64,000 bases of DNA from contig CAIZZF010000030.1 in NCBI GenBank assembly GCA_903937385.1, positions 62,001-126,000 of the forward strand. The letters are read 5' to 3'. The notes under the pieces are model-generated. The model was not told the origin of the DNA. It did no database searches and was given only the letters and a program-made list of their open reading frames with translations. Numbering within the stretch: position 1 is the first letter of the stretch; each line of letters starts with the position of its first letter. The DNA is from an uncultured Holophagaceae bacterium (GTDB lineage Bacteria > Acidobacteriota > Holophagae > Holophagales > Holophagaceae). Both the position numbers and the translations under genes were made by a program. Positions 52,825 through 61,803 of the stretch are shown here, piece after piece.

Positions 52825-55800
52825 ATGTTCCTTTCCGATTTCTCCATCCGACGGCCCGTCTTCACGGTCTGCATCATGCTGGCCCTGGTGGTGCTCGGCC
52901 TCTTCTCGGTGAAGGGCCTGGGCATCGAGCAGTTCCCCAACACCGACCTCCCCATCGTCACGGTCTCCATCATCTATCCCGGCGCCAGCCCCGAGTCCGT
53001 CAAGCAGGACGTGGTCAAGCGGGTCGAAGAAGCGGTCAACCCCCTGGAGGCGATCAAGGAGATCAGCTCCACCAGCCAGGAGGGTCTGGGGACGCTCCTG
53101 ATCCAGTTCCAGCTCGGCCGCGACATCGACAAGGCTCTGGAGGACGTGCGCACCAAGATCGGCCAGATCCGTCGCACCCTCCCGAACAACATCGAAGAGC
53201 CCGTCATCTCCAAGTTCGATCCGGCCCAGCTGCCCGTGCTCTCGCTGGTGCTGAAGCCGGACGCCAAGCACACGGGCATGAATGACCGGGAACTGACCCG
53301 CATCGCCGAAGACTTCCTGAAGCGCCGCCTTGAGAACGTGAATGGGGTCGGCAAGGTGGAACTCGCTGGCGGCAGCACCCGGGAGATCCTCATTCAGGTG
53401 GATCCCCAGGCGCTGGAATCCCGGGGCCTCTCGCTGAACGCGGTCATGAACACCCTGGGCAATGACACCACGGCCATCCCCAGCGGGAGCCTGCTCCAGG
53501 GTCGGCGCGAGGTGTCCGTGAAGGTGGATGCCAAGGCCAGGTCCGTGGATGAGTTCCGCCACGTGGTGGTGGGCAACAAGCTGGGCCGGCCGATCGAGCT
53601 GCAGGAGGTGGCCACGGTGGTCGACGGCGTGAAGGAGCGCCGCAGCCTGGCCCGGCTGGATGGCCGGGACGTGGTGGCCCTGGAGCTGCAGCGGCAGACG
53701 GGCGGCAACACGGTGGCCATGGTGACCGCGGTCCGGAAGACCCTCGCAACCCTGCAGCCGGAGCTGGAAAAGCAGGGCGTGGAGGTGGTGACCGCCCGCG
53801 ACAACGCCCGCTTCATCTCCGACAGCGTGGATGACGTGAAGATGTCCATCTACCTGGGCGGCCTGCTGACGGTGATCATCGTCTTCTACTTCCTGAAGAG
53901 CTGGCGCTCCACCCTCATCACCAGCCTCACCCTGCCGGTGTCCGTGATCTCCACCTTCATCATCATGAAGGCCCTGAACTTCACCCTGAACACCATGACC
54001 TTGATGGGCCTCAGCCTGGCCATCGGCATCCTCATCGATGACGCCATCGTGGTCCGGGAGAACATCACCCGGCACGCGGAGATGGGCAAGGACCATGTCT
54101 CCGCCGCCCGGGACGGCACGGCCGAGATCGGCCCCGCGGTCATCGCCACCACCCTGTCGATTCTGGCGGTGTTCGTGCCCGTGGCCTTCATGGGCGGCAT
54201 CGTGGGCAAGTTCTTCTTCCCCTTCGGCATCGTGGTGGCCTTCGCCGTGGCGATCTCGCTCTTCGTGAGCTTCACCCTGGATCCCATGCTCAGCGCCGTC
54301 TGGCCTGATCCCGAGCACGAGAAGAGCGCGGATGCCCATGTGCACTACAAGGGCAGGAACCTGATCATGCGCAGCGTGGAAGCTTTCAGCCGCATGCTGG
54401 ACCGCTGGGAGGCGTACTACAAGGTCGCCATCGAGTGGGCCCTCGGGCACCGGTGGTCCGTCATGGGGATCGGCTTCGGCAGCTGGGTGCTGGCCATGTC
54501 CCTCATCGGGCTGCTCGGCAACAACTTCATGCCCGACTACGACCGCGGCGACCTGGCGGTGACCTTCAAGGCCGAGCCAGGCTCCAGCCTCCAGACCACC
54601 CGAGAAAAAGCCGAGGCCATTGAGGCCATCATCAAGGCCACCCCCGGCGTGGAGCTGGCCTACACCACCATCGGCACGGGCCTCAATGGGACCATCAACT
54701 CCGGCAACATCTACGTGAAGCTGAAGGATGGCCGCCGCCCCCACCACATTCCGATCCGGCGCCAGCTCCGGGAGGCCTTCCGGGGCCTGCCCGGGGTCGA
54801 GACCACCGTGGGCACCGTCAACGACTTCGGCCAGCAGTCCCCCATCATGATCGCCGTGCAGGCCCCGGACCGGGAGTCCGTGATCCGCGCGGTGCCCCTG
54901 GTGAAGGAGGCCCTGCGGTCCGTGCCCGGGGCCGTGGACATCGCCACGAGCCTGGACAGCGGCAAGCCTGAACTGAGGCTGGTGGTGGATCGCAAGGCCG
55001 CCTCGGACCTGGGCGTGAGCCCCTCCGCCGTGGCCCGGATGGTGCGCCCCCTCGTGGATGGCGAGAAGGTGGCCAAGTACGAGGACGAGACCGGCGAGCA
55101 ACGGGACGTGCGCGTGCGCCTCGCCGACCAGGAGCGGCGCCTCTCGACCCAGCTGGCGAACCTGACCGTGGAGAGCACCAAGGACCTGGGCGGCGGGAAG
55201 CATCCCCTCATCCGCCTGAACCAGGTGGTGCGCTTCGAGGAGGGCATCGCCCCCGCCAAGCTGCAGCGGCACGACCTCATGGAAGAGGTGGAGGTCAACG
55301 CCAACTTCGAGGGGGCCACCCTCGGCGAAGTGAGCGCCGGCGCCGCCAAGAAGGTCGAGGCCCTCAAGGCCAGCGGCAAGCTGCCTGAGGGCCTGCGGGT
55401 CGAGTTCCTGGGCCAGACCCGGGACAGCAAGGAGACCGCCGGCTACATGGGCCAGTCCCTGCTCCTCGCCGTGTTCTTCATCTACTTCGTGCTGGCCAGC
55501 CAGTTCGAGAGCTTCAAGCTGCCCATCACCATCATGCTCAGCCTGCCCCTGTCCATGGTGGGCATGGTCATGATGCTGCTGGTCACCGGCGACAACATGT
55601 CCATGATGACAAGCATCGGCATGATCCTGCTCATGGGCCTGGTGACCAAGAACGCGATCCTGCTGGTGGACCACGCCCTGCACCTGGAGCGCGAAGAGGG
55701 CATCTCCCGGCGCCAGGCCATCATTCGGGCGGGCACCGTCCGACTGCGGCCTATCCTCATGACCAGCTTCGCCATGATCGGCGGCATGTTGCCCCTGTTC

Positions 55801-56022
55801 CTGGCCCTGGGCGCCGGCGCCGAGATGCGCGCCCCCATGGCCCGGGCGGTGGTGGGCGGGCTCATCACCTCCACCATGCTGACCCTCATCGTGGTGCCGG
55901 TCTTCTTCGAGATCCTGGAGGACATGAGCCTGGCCAAGGGCCTGACCTGGGCTCGCAAGCGCCTGGGTCTGACCGAGCCCCCGGCCATCGCGGCTCCCCT
56001 GGCGGAGGCACCCGATGTCTGA
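52825..56022 (+). CDS. RND multidrug efflux pump (AcrB/MexF family)
   Basis: A 1065-aa proton-driven inner-membrane pump with twelve membrane helices and two large periplasmic loops. It begins FLSDFSIRRPVFTVCIMLALVVLGLFS. TM4 carries the proton-relay pair in GLSLAIGILIDDAIVVRENI (Asp-Asp), and the second half contains GLVTKNAILLVDHA (Lys). The porter motif PGASPESVKQDVVKRVEEAVN is present. It is more like the MdtB/CusA-distant multidrug class than metal exporters; no metal-binding Met triad was seen. Adaptor and pump form a compact operon. Confidence 0.95.
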   Translation: MFLSDFSIRRPVFTVCIMLALVVLGLFSVKGLGIEQFPNTDLPIVTVSIIYPGASPESVKQDVVKRVEEAVNPLEAIKEISSTSQEGLGTLLIQFQLGRDIDKALEDVRTKIGQIRRTLPNNIEEPVISKFDPAQLPVLSLVLKPDAKHTGMNDRELTRIAEDFLKRRLENVNGVGKVELAGGSTREILIQVDPQALESRGLSLNAVMNTLGNDTTAIPSGSLLQGRREVSVKVDAKARSVDEFRHVVVGNKLGRPIELQEVATVVDGVKERRSLARLDGRDVVALELQRQTGGNTVAMVTAVRKTLATLQPELEKQGVEVVTARDNARFISDSVDDVKMSIYLGGLLTVIIVFYFLKSWRSTLITSLTLPVSVISTFIIMKALNFTLNTMTLMGLSLAIGILIDDAIVVRENITRHAEMGKDHVSAARDGTAEIGPAVIATTLSILAVFVPVAFMGGIVGKFFFPFGIVVAFAVAISLFVSFTLDPMLSAVWPDPEHEKSADAHVHYKGRNLIMRSVEAFSRMLDRWEAYYKVAIEWALGHRWSVMGIGFGSWVLAMSLIGLLGNNFMPDYDRGDLAVTFKAEPGSSLQTTREKAEAIEAIIKATPGVELAYTTIGTGLNGTINSGNIYVKLKDGRRPHHIPIRRQLREAFRGLPGVETTVGTVNDFGQQSPIMIAVQAPDRESVIRAVPLVKEALRSVPGAVDIATSLDSGKPELRLVVDRKAASDLGVSPSAVARMVRPLVDGEKVAKYEDETGEQRDVRVRLADQERRLSTQLANLTVESTKDLGGGKHPLIRLNQVVRFEEGIAPAKLQRHDLMEEVEVNANFEGATLGEVSAGAAKKVEALKASGKLPEGLRVEFLGQTRDSKETAGYMGQSLLLAVFFIYFVLASQFESFKLPITIMLSLPLSMVGMVMMLLVTGDNMSMMTSIGMILLMGLVTKNAILLVDHALHLEREEGISRRQAIIRAGTVRLRPILMTSFAMIGGMLPLFLALGAGAEMRAPMARAVVGGLITSTMLTLIVVPVFFEILEDMSLAKGLTWARKRLGLTEPPAIAAPLAEAPDV

Positions 56023-56719
56023 GGCGGCCTTCTACGCCACCGTGGAGGCCCGGCGCACCGTCCGTAGCTTCCTGCCGGATCCGGTGCCCCAGGACGTGCT
56101 GGACCGGGCCCTGGACGCCGCCCGTCTCGCACCCAGCTCCAGCAACCTCCAGCCCTGGGAGTTCGTGATCCTCCGAGATCCCAGGGTCCGCGAGGCGGCC
56201 AACGCGATCTGCCTGGACCAGCTCCCGGCCAAGACCGCGCCGCTGCTCATCGCCCTGATCAGCCATCGGGAGACCTGGCGGCGGAACCGGGACGAGATCC
56301 TGCGCGTCTTCGAGGCGCGGGGGGGGCTGCGGCCGAGCCAGGTGAGCTACTACCGGAAGCTCATCCCCACCATCTACACCACCGGCCCCTTCGGCCTCCT
56401 GGGGCCACTGAAGCGGGGGCTCTCGCGGGTGCTCTCGTTGTTCCGGGCCGTGCCCAGCTTCGGTTCGCGCACGGACCTGCGGCTCGTGGCCCACAAGAGC
56501 ACCGCCCTGGCCGCCGCCACCTTCATGCTCGCCCTGCGGGCCGAGGGCTACGACAGCTGCCCCATGGAGGGCTTCGATCCCTGGCGGGCCAAGGCCCTCC
56601 TGGGCCTGCCCCGGGGCGCGGAGGTCTGCATGTTCCTCGCGGTGGGCAAGCGTGGCGAACATGGCGTGTGGTGGGACCGGGTGCTCATGCCCCGGGACTG
56701 GGCCGTGCGCGAGATCTGA
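56015..56719 (+). CDS. Nitroreductase-family flavoprotein
   Basis: A 234-aa FMN-dependent reductase. The family N-terminus is VEARRTVRSFLPDPVPQDVLDRALDAARLAPSSSNLQPWEFVI (Arg-Arg and Ser-Ser-Asn FMN contacts). A C-terminal GYDSCPMEGFDPWRAKALLGLPRGAEVCMFLAVGKRGEHG provides the second FMN part. A loop (about 85-150) with RKLIPTIYTTGPFGLLGPLKRG is longer than usual. It overlaps the pump stop by eight bases, so it belongs to the TetR efflux operon, suggesting joint reduction and export of a nitro- or quinone-type toxicant. Confidence 0.88.
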   Translation: MSEAAFYATVEARRTVRSFLPDPVPQDVLDRALDAARLAPSSSNLQPWEFVILRDPRVREAANAICLDQLPAKTAPLLIALISHRETWRRNRDEILRVFEARGGLRPSQVSYYRKLIPTIYTTGPFGLLGPLKRGLSRVLSLFRAVPSFGSRTDLRLVAHKSTALAAATFMLALRAEGYDSCPMEGFDPWRAKALLGLPRGAEVCMFLAVGKRGEHGVWWDRVLMPRDWAVREI

Positions 56720-56761
56720 GCGCTCGTCTCCAGGCGCTGATTGAGGCACTCTGGAAGGTCC

Positions 56762-59700
56762 ATGACTGCTGCGCCCCAAGACCTGAAGGAACTCCTGCGC
56801 CTGGCGGACTCGCCTGCTGAAGGGTTCACTGCGTCTGGAGCCCGCCTCCGCTGGGCCACACCGCCGGCCCTGGCGCTGGTGCTGGCGCGGTGGATCAGCC
56901 GCGAGGGCCGCGTCCAGTCCCTCTGGGTGGATGCGCCCTCCGAGGCCGAGGCCCGGAGCCTGGCCCAGGACCTGCAAGCCCTTCTGCCGGGGGTCGGTGT
57001 CGCCCACTTTCCGGGCTTTGCGGCCTACGCGGGCGGCGAGAGCAGCCCCCCGGGCATGGTGCTGCGGGAGCGCCTCTCGGCCCTGGTGGGCCTGCTGGAG
57101 CGCCGGGTGCAGGTGCTGGTCACCGGGCCCCTCACGGCCTGCGAGCGGCTGCCGCACCCCACGTGGTTCCAGAAGCAGCGCCTGGAGCTGCGCAAGGGCG
57201 CCGAGGTGCCCCGGGAGCTGCTGCTGGAGACCCTGGTGGCCCTGGGCTACCGCCGTGCGGAGCTGGCCTCAGCCCCCGGGGAGTTCAGCTCCCGGGGCAT
57301 GGTCGTGGACCTGTGGCCCGACCACCTGGACCAGCCCCTGCGCCTGGAGACCTTCGGCGATGAGCTGGAGCGCCTCAGCCCCTTCGATCCCGACACTCAG
57401 CGCCGCACCGGGGAGGCCCTGGAGGCGCTGATGCTCTATCCGCGCTTCGAGGGGGACCGCGGCGACGGCCCGGCGTTGCTGGCGGCGGTGGCCTCCCGCG
57501 CGGACCTTACGCCGGAGCCTGAGGATGACCTCGCCTTCCGCCGGGCGCGCCTGGCGACCCACGGCCACTTCCCCGGCGAGGAGCTGTTCCACCCCCTGCT
57601 GCCGCAGCCCAAGGGGCAGCTCACCCACTGGATGCCCCCCTGCCTGCGGATCCGGCTGGACGCGGCCTGGGAGGAGGCCCTGAGGGACGCCGAGCGGGCC
57701 CGCATCCAGGAGGGCCTGGCGGTGCTCCGTCGCGGCGGGGTGGTCTGCCCGGACTTCGAGGACCGCTTCCTGGACGCCGATCCCAGCCGGGCCACGCTGC
57801 ACCTCACGGAGTGGCAGAGCGAGGCCACGGTGCCCCTGGTGGCCCTGCCGCCCCGGGAGTTCCAGGGCCGCCTGGCGGAGCTGGCCGAGCACCTCCAGGA
57901 GCTGTCCCTCACGGGCCACCGGGTCTTCCTGGCGGGCTCCACCTCCGGCATGCGGGACCGCTTCCAGGAGTTCCTCCGCGAGCACGAGCTGCCCCAGGCC
58001 TACGGCACCGAGGCCGGCTGCCGCGCGCTCCATCTGGCCCTGAGCGCGGGCCTCCACCTGCGGGAACCGGGCATCGTCGTCTTCACTGAGCGGGAGATCT
58101 TCGGGCGCAAGGTGGCTCAGTCCGCTCCCAAGAAGTCCCGCAGCGCCGCCTTCCTGTCGGACTTCCGCGACCTCAAGCCCGGGGACCGCGTGGTGCACAT
58201 GGACCACGGCATCGGCGAGTTCATCGGCTTCGCCACCCTCACGGCGGGAGGCGAGGAGCAGGAGGTCCTGCAGCTGCGCTACTCCGACGGCGGCCAGCTG
58301 AACGTCAGCCTCGAGCGGGCGGACCTCGTCCAGCGCTACACCGGCGCCGAGGGCCACCTGCCGCCCCTGGACAAGCTGGGCGGCGCCAGCTGGGCCAAGG
58401 TCAAGCGCAAGGCCAAGAAGGCGATCCGCGACATGGCCGACGAGCTGCTCAAGCTCTACGCCCAGCGCAAGCTCGAGAAGGGCCACGCCTACCCGCCGGA
58501 CGGGCCGGAGATGGCGGCCTTCGAAGCCAACTTCCCCTTCACGCCCACGCCGGACCAGATCGAGGCCAGCGAGGCCGTGAAGGCCGACCTGGAGTCGCCC
58601 CGGCCCATGGATCGCCTGCTGGTGGGCGACGTGGGCTTCGGCAAGACCGAAGTGGCCATGCGGGCCGCGGCCAAGGTGGCCCTGGAGTGCCGCCAGGTGG
58701 CGGTGCTGTGCCCGACCACGGTGCTCTGCTTCCAGCACTTCCGGACTTTCAAGGAGCGCTTCGCCGGCTTCCCCCTCCGCATCGAGATGCTCAACCGCTT
58801 CGTGGATCCCGTGGAGCAGAAGCAGATCCTGCAGGACCTCGGCGACGGCAAGGTGGACATCGTCATCGGCACCCACCAGCTGCTGGGCGCCCGAGTGAAG
58901 TTCGGGGACCTGGGCCTCGTGATCATCGACGAGGAGCAGCGCTTCGGCGTGGGCCACAAGGAGAAGCTGAAGAAGCTGCGACTCAACGTGGACCAGCTCG
59001 CCCTCAGTGCCACCCCCATTCCTCGCACGCTCCACATGAGCCTCACGGGCCTGCGCGAGATCAGCCTCATCGAGACGCCGCCCAAGGACCGCCTTGCCAT
59101 CGAGACCGTGGTGGCGCCCTGGAGCGACGAGCTGGTGCAGACCGCCATCCAGTTCGAGCTGCGCCGCGGCGGCCAGGTCTACCTGGTGCACAACCGCGTG
59201 GAGTCCATTGTCGCCATCGCCGCGCGGGTCCGCGAGCTGGTGCCGGACGCCCGGGTGGCCGTGGGCCACGGGCAGCTCAGCGACGAGGGGCTGGAGCAGG
59301 TGATGCTGGCCTTCATGGAGGGCCGCGTGGACGTGCTGGTGGCCACCACCATCGTGGAGAACGGCCTCGACGTGCCCAATGCCAACACGCTCATCGTCCA
59401 CCGGGCCGACGCCTTCGGCCTCAGCCAGCTCTACCAGCTGCGGGGCCGCGTGGGCCGCAGCGACGTGCCGGCCTACGCCTACCTGCTGATCCCTCCCAAG
59501 CACGAGATCAGCGAGGATGCTCGCCGCCGGCTGCAGGCCCTGGAGGACTTCTCCGAGCTGGGCTCGGGCTTCCGCGTGGCGGCCATGGACCTGGAGCTGC
59601 GGGGCGCGGGCAACCTCCTGGGCGGCGAGCAGTCCGGCCACATCCACGACATTGGCTTCGAGCTCTACGTGAAGCTGCTGGAGGAGACGCTCCAGGAGCT

Positions 59701-60169
59701 GCAGGGCCAGCCCAGCGGCACCTTCGACGTGAAGCTCGACGGCCTGGCCCCTGGCGCGCAGCTGAGCCGCCGCTGGATCGATCAGGCCAGCGAGCGCCTG
59801 GTGGCCTACAAGCGCATCTCGCGGCTACGCGAGGAGCGCGACCTGGAGCTCTACAAGCTGGACCTCGAGGACCGCTTCGGCCGCATTACCGACGACGATG
59901 CGGACACCCTGCGCTTCTTCGAGCTGCTCAAGGTGAAGCTGCGGGCCCAGGCGCTGGCGGTTTCCGAGGTGGCCGTGGAGAAGGGCCAGCTCAAGCTGCG
60001 GCTGAGTCCCCAGACCCCGGTGGATCCCGTCAAGCTCATGGCCTGGGTGGGTGCTCAGAGGGGCGCGAGCCTGAGCCCCGACGGCGCCGTGCGGCTGCCC
60101 GTGACCGGCAGCCAGGAAGGACCCATCCTCCAGGCCCAGCGGGTGCTGGTGGTGTGGGCCGGACTCTAG
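56762..60169 (+). CDS. mfd: Transcription-repair coupling factor
   Basis: A 1135-aa ATP-dependent translocase that removes stalled RNA polymerase and recruits UvrA. The N-terminal UvrB-like part (1 to about 320) has HFPGFAAYAGGESSPP. The RNAP-interacting CarD-like domain follows (LKPGDRVVHMDHGIGEFIGFATL, about 470-540). The helicase core has Walker A GDVGFGKTEVAMRAA, DEEQ in IIDEEQRFGVGHKEKL, and SATPIPRTLHMSL. The TRG motif segment and TRCF C-terminal domain complete it. The start at 56762 has GGAAGG five bases upstream. Confidence 0.97.
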   Translation: MTAAPQDLKELLRLADSPAEGFTASGARLRWATPPALALVLARWISREGRVQSLWVDAPSEAEARSLAQDLQALLPGVGVAHFPGFAAYAGGESSPPGMVLRERLSALVGLLERRVQVLVTGPLTACERLPHPTWFQKQRLELRKGAEVPRELLLETLVALGYRRAELASAPGEFSSRGMVVDLWPDHLDQPLRLETFGDELERLSPFDPDTQRRTGEALEALMLYPRFEGDRGDGPALLAAVASRADLTPEPEDDLAFRRARLATHGHFPGEELFHPLLPQPKGQLTHWMPPCLRIRLDAAWEEALRDAERARIQEGLAVLRRGGVVCPDFEDRFLDADPSRATLHLTEWQSEATVPLVALPPREFQGRLAELAEHLQELSLTGHRVFLAGSTSGMRDRFQEFLREHELPQAYGTEAGCRALHLALSAGLHLREPGIVVFTEREIFGRKVAQSAPKKSRSAAFLSDFRDLKPGDRVVHMDHGIGEFIGFATLTAGGEEQEVLQLRYSDGGQLNVSLERADLVQRYTGAEGHLPPLDKLGGASWAKVKRKAKKAIRDMADELLKLYAQRKLEKGHAYPPDGPEMAAFEANFPFTPTPDQIEASEAVKADLESPRPMDRLLVGDVGFGKTEVAMRAAAKVALECRQVAVLCPTTVLCFQHFRTFKERFAGFPLRIEMLNRFVDPVEQKQILQDLGDGKVDIVIGTHQLLGARVKFGDLGLVIIDEEQRFGVGHKEKLKKLRLNVDQLALSATPIPRTLHMSLTGLREISLIETPPKDRLAIETVVAPWSDELVQTAIQFELRRGGQVYLVHNRVESIVAIAARVRELVPDARVAVGHGQLSDEGLEQVMLAFMEGRVDVLVATTIVENGLDVPNANTLIVHRADAFGLSQLYQLRGRVGRSDVPAYAYLLIPPKHEISEDARRRLQALEDFSELGSGFRVAAMDLELRGAGNLLGGEQSGHIHDIGFELYVKLLEETLQELQGQPSGTFDVKLDGLAPGAQLSRRWIDQASERLVAYKRISRLREERDLELYKLDLEDRFGRITDDDADTLRFFELLKVKLRAQALAVSEVAVEKGQLKLRLSPQTPVDPVKLMAWVGAQRGASLSPDGAVRLPVTGSQEGPILQAQRVLVVWAGL

Positions 60170-60226
60170 GCCGACCCCATCATTCGCATAAATCAGCCTG
60201 GGTCGATTCTGCGCCGAAAGAGCGGC

Positions 60227-61702
60227 ATGGCTCAGGGACGGATCGCAGGCATCTGGGGCACCCACCGGCCGGCGGTGGTGACTTCCGCGTGTTTCCTGGC
60301 GGCGGCGGGACTGGGCCTGGTCACGGCCCACTACGGCGGCACCCGGGACTTCGAGCCCATGGGCTTCGCCACCGCCAGCCGGACCCTGAACCAGATCATG
60401 GCCGTGGTGATGACCAGCATCGCCCTGATTCTGCCACTCACGTCGAACCTCTACACGCCGCGGCTGGTGAAACTCTACGTCACGCACCCCCTGATCGTGG
60501 GCGGGCTGTCGGTGTTCATTGTCGGCAACCTGCTGGTGATGGCCCTGCACTTCTTCCCGGCCGGGCACCCGTTTGCGCGCTTTGGCATCTGGGCCATCGC
60601 CGGCATCTACCTGGTGGTGCTGGCGGGCATCCTGCCCTACCTGTTTGGCATCAGCCGCTTCCTGCGTCCCAGCTATTTCATGCCGATGCTCACCCGAAAG
60701 GGACTCCGGGATCTCCGGGACCTGGCCAGGGGGAGGCGGGTCGAGACCCACAAGGCCAACCTTTTCGAGATCGTGGACGTGGTGACCAACGTGGCCCTGA
60801 CGGGCATGGCCCGGGGCGATCGGCAGCTGGTGCTGCTGGCTCTGGAGTCCCTCCACGCCATCCTGACCGGCCTCATTCAGTGCGACGGGCGGAGCTCCGC
60901 CGCCTGGCGGCGGACCCGGCCCTGGTTCGTGCCGGGTCTGGCCCGGGAAGGACAGGACTACCTGACGCGGGAGCAGGCCTGGCCTGAAGCCTACCTCCTG
61001 GCCCAGACCCTGAAGGTGGCGGAGGTGGCCACCCGGCGACAGCACGAGCTGCTCTCGGAGCTGGCGGGCCAGCTGGTGGATACCGCCCGGCAGGCCTGTG
61101 AGATGGGCCGGGATGCGGTCATCGATCTCCACGTCATGTCGCTCAACGCCCTCGTGCGGGAGGCCCTGGACGACCGGGACTTGCGGCGCTTCCAGAACCT
61201 CTCCTACCACTACCGCCTGCTCATCGAGACCTTCCACTCGACGCCGGAGCGGATGCACGACGCGGCGCGGCACCTCCTGCGCTACGCCCGGCTGGCCTCC
61301 CGCCAGGGCCTCCACTTCGCCTTCGAGACCGTGGTCTACGACCTCGGGGAGCTGGTGCTGAGCCTGGCTGGCGAGCACGAGGAGGAGGCTGCAGAGCTGA
61401 TCCAGGCCTGGGCTGGCCCCGTCTGGCAGGAGTGCATCGCCCAGGAGGGCGGGGCGAAGAAGGCTGGCTGGCGCGCCATCCTCCGCACCCACTGGGAGGC
61501 CCGGAGCCGGGGGCTCAAGGAGGTCTCGGACGCCATCTTCTGGCGCTTCCTGGTGGACGAGGCCATCCACCGCGAGCAGCTGGAGATGCTCCTGGAGGAC
61601 AACCGGGAGCTGCACTATGAATTCAACGACCGGCTCATGCGGTTTGCCCACCTGTCACCCCCGGCCGTGGCCGAAGCCCAGGCCTTCCTGGAGCAGTGGT
61701 AG
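60227..61702 (+). CDS. Membrane protein of unknown function (491 aa, DUF2254-like topology)
   Basis: A 491-aa protein. The first 150 residues hold about four membrane helices (VVTSACFLAAAGLGLVTAH; IMAVVMTSIALILPL; LIVGGLSVFIVGNLLVMALHF; FGIWAIAGIYLVVLAGILPYLFG). The rest is a long soluble helical domain with no Cys cluster (for example NLFEIVDVVTNVALTGMARGDRQLVLLALESLHAIL). The layout resembles DUF2254-type predicted membrane proteins, which is a tentative comparison. It is downstream of mfd by 57 bp on the same strand. Function unknown. Confidence 0.6.
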   Translation: MAQGRIAGIWGTHRPAVVTSACFLAAAGLGLVTAHYGGTRDFEPMGFATASRTLNQIMAVVMTSIALILPLTSNLYTPRLVKLYVTHPLIVGGLSVFIVGNLLVMALHFFPAGHPFARFGIWAIAGIYLVVLAGILPYLFGISRFLRPSYFMPMLTRKGLRDLRDLARGRRVETHKANLFEIVDVVTNVALTGMARGDRQLVLLALESLHAILTGLIQCDGRSSAAWRRTRPWFVPGLAREGQDYLTREQAWPEAYLLAQTLKVAEVATRRQHELLSELAGQLVDTARQACEMGRDAVIDLHVMSLNALVREALDDRDLRRFQNLSYHYRLLIETFHSTPERMHDAARHLLRYARLASRQGLHFAFETVVYDLGELVLSLAGEHEEEAAELIQAWAGPVWQECIAQEGGAKKAGWRAILRTHWEARSRGLKEVSDAIFWRFLVDEAIHREQLEMLLEDNRELHYEFNDRLMRFAHLSPPAVAEAQAFLEQW

Positions 61703-61803
61703 CACCGGCTGGGGCCGTTCGCCGGTGGGTGCCCGCCGCTCGCCGATCTGGTCCGGTAGGCTGGAACAGAAGTCCTAGCCTGGAAGCAGCCAAGGGGAGT
61801 TCC

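Noticed and set aside
52795-55683. 962-aa minus-strand open frame
   Set aside because: Antisense to the RND pump; His/Gly/Asp repeats come from reading GC-rich codons backwards. No domain or start signal.
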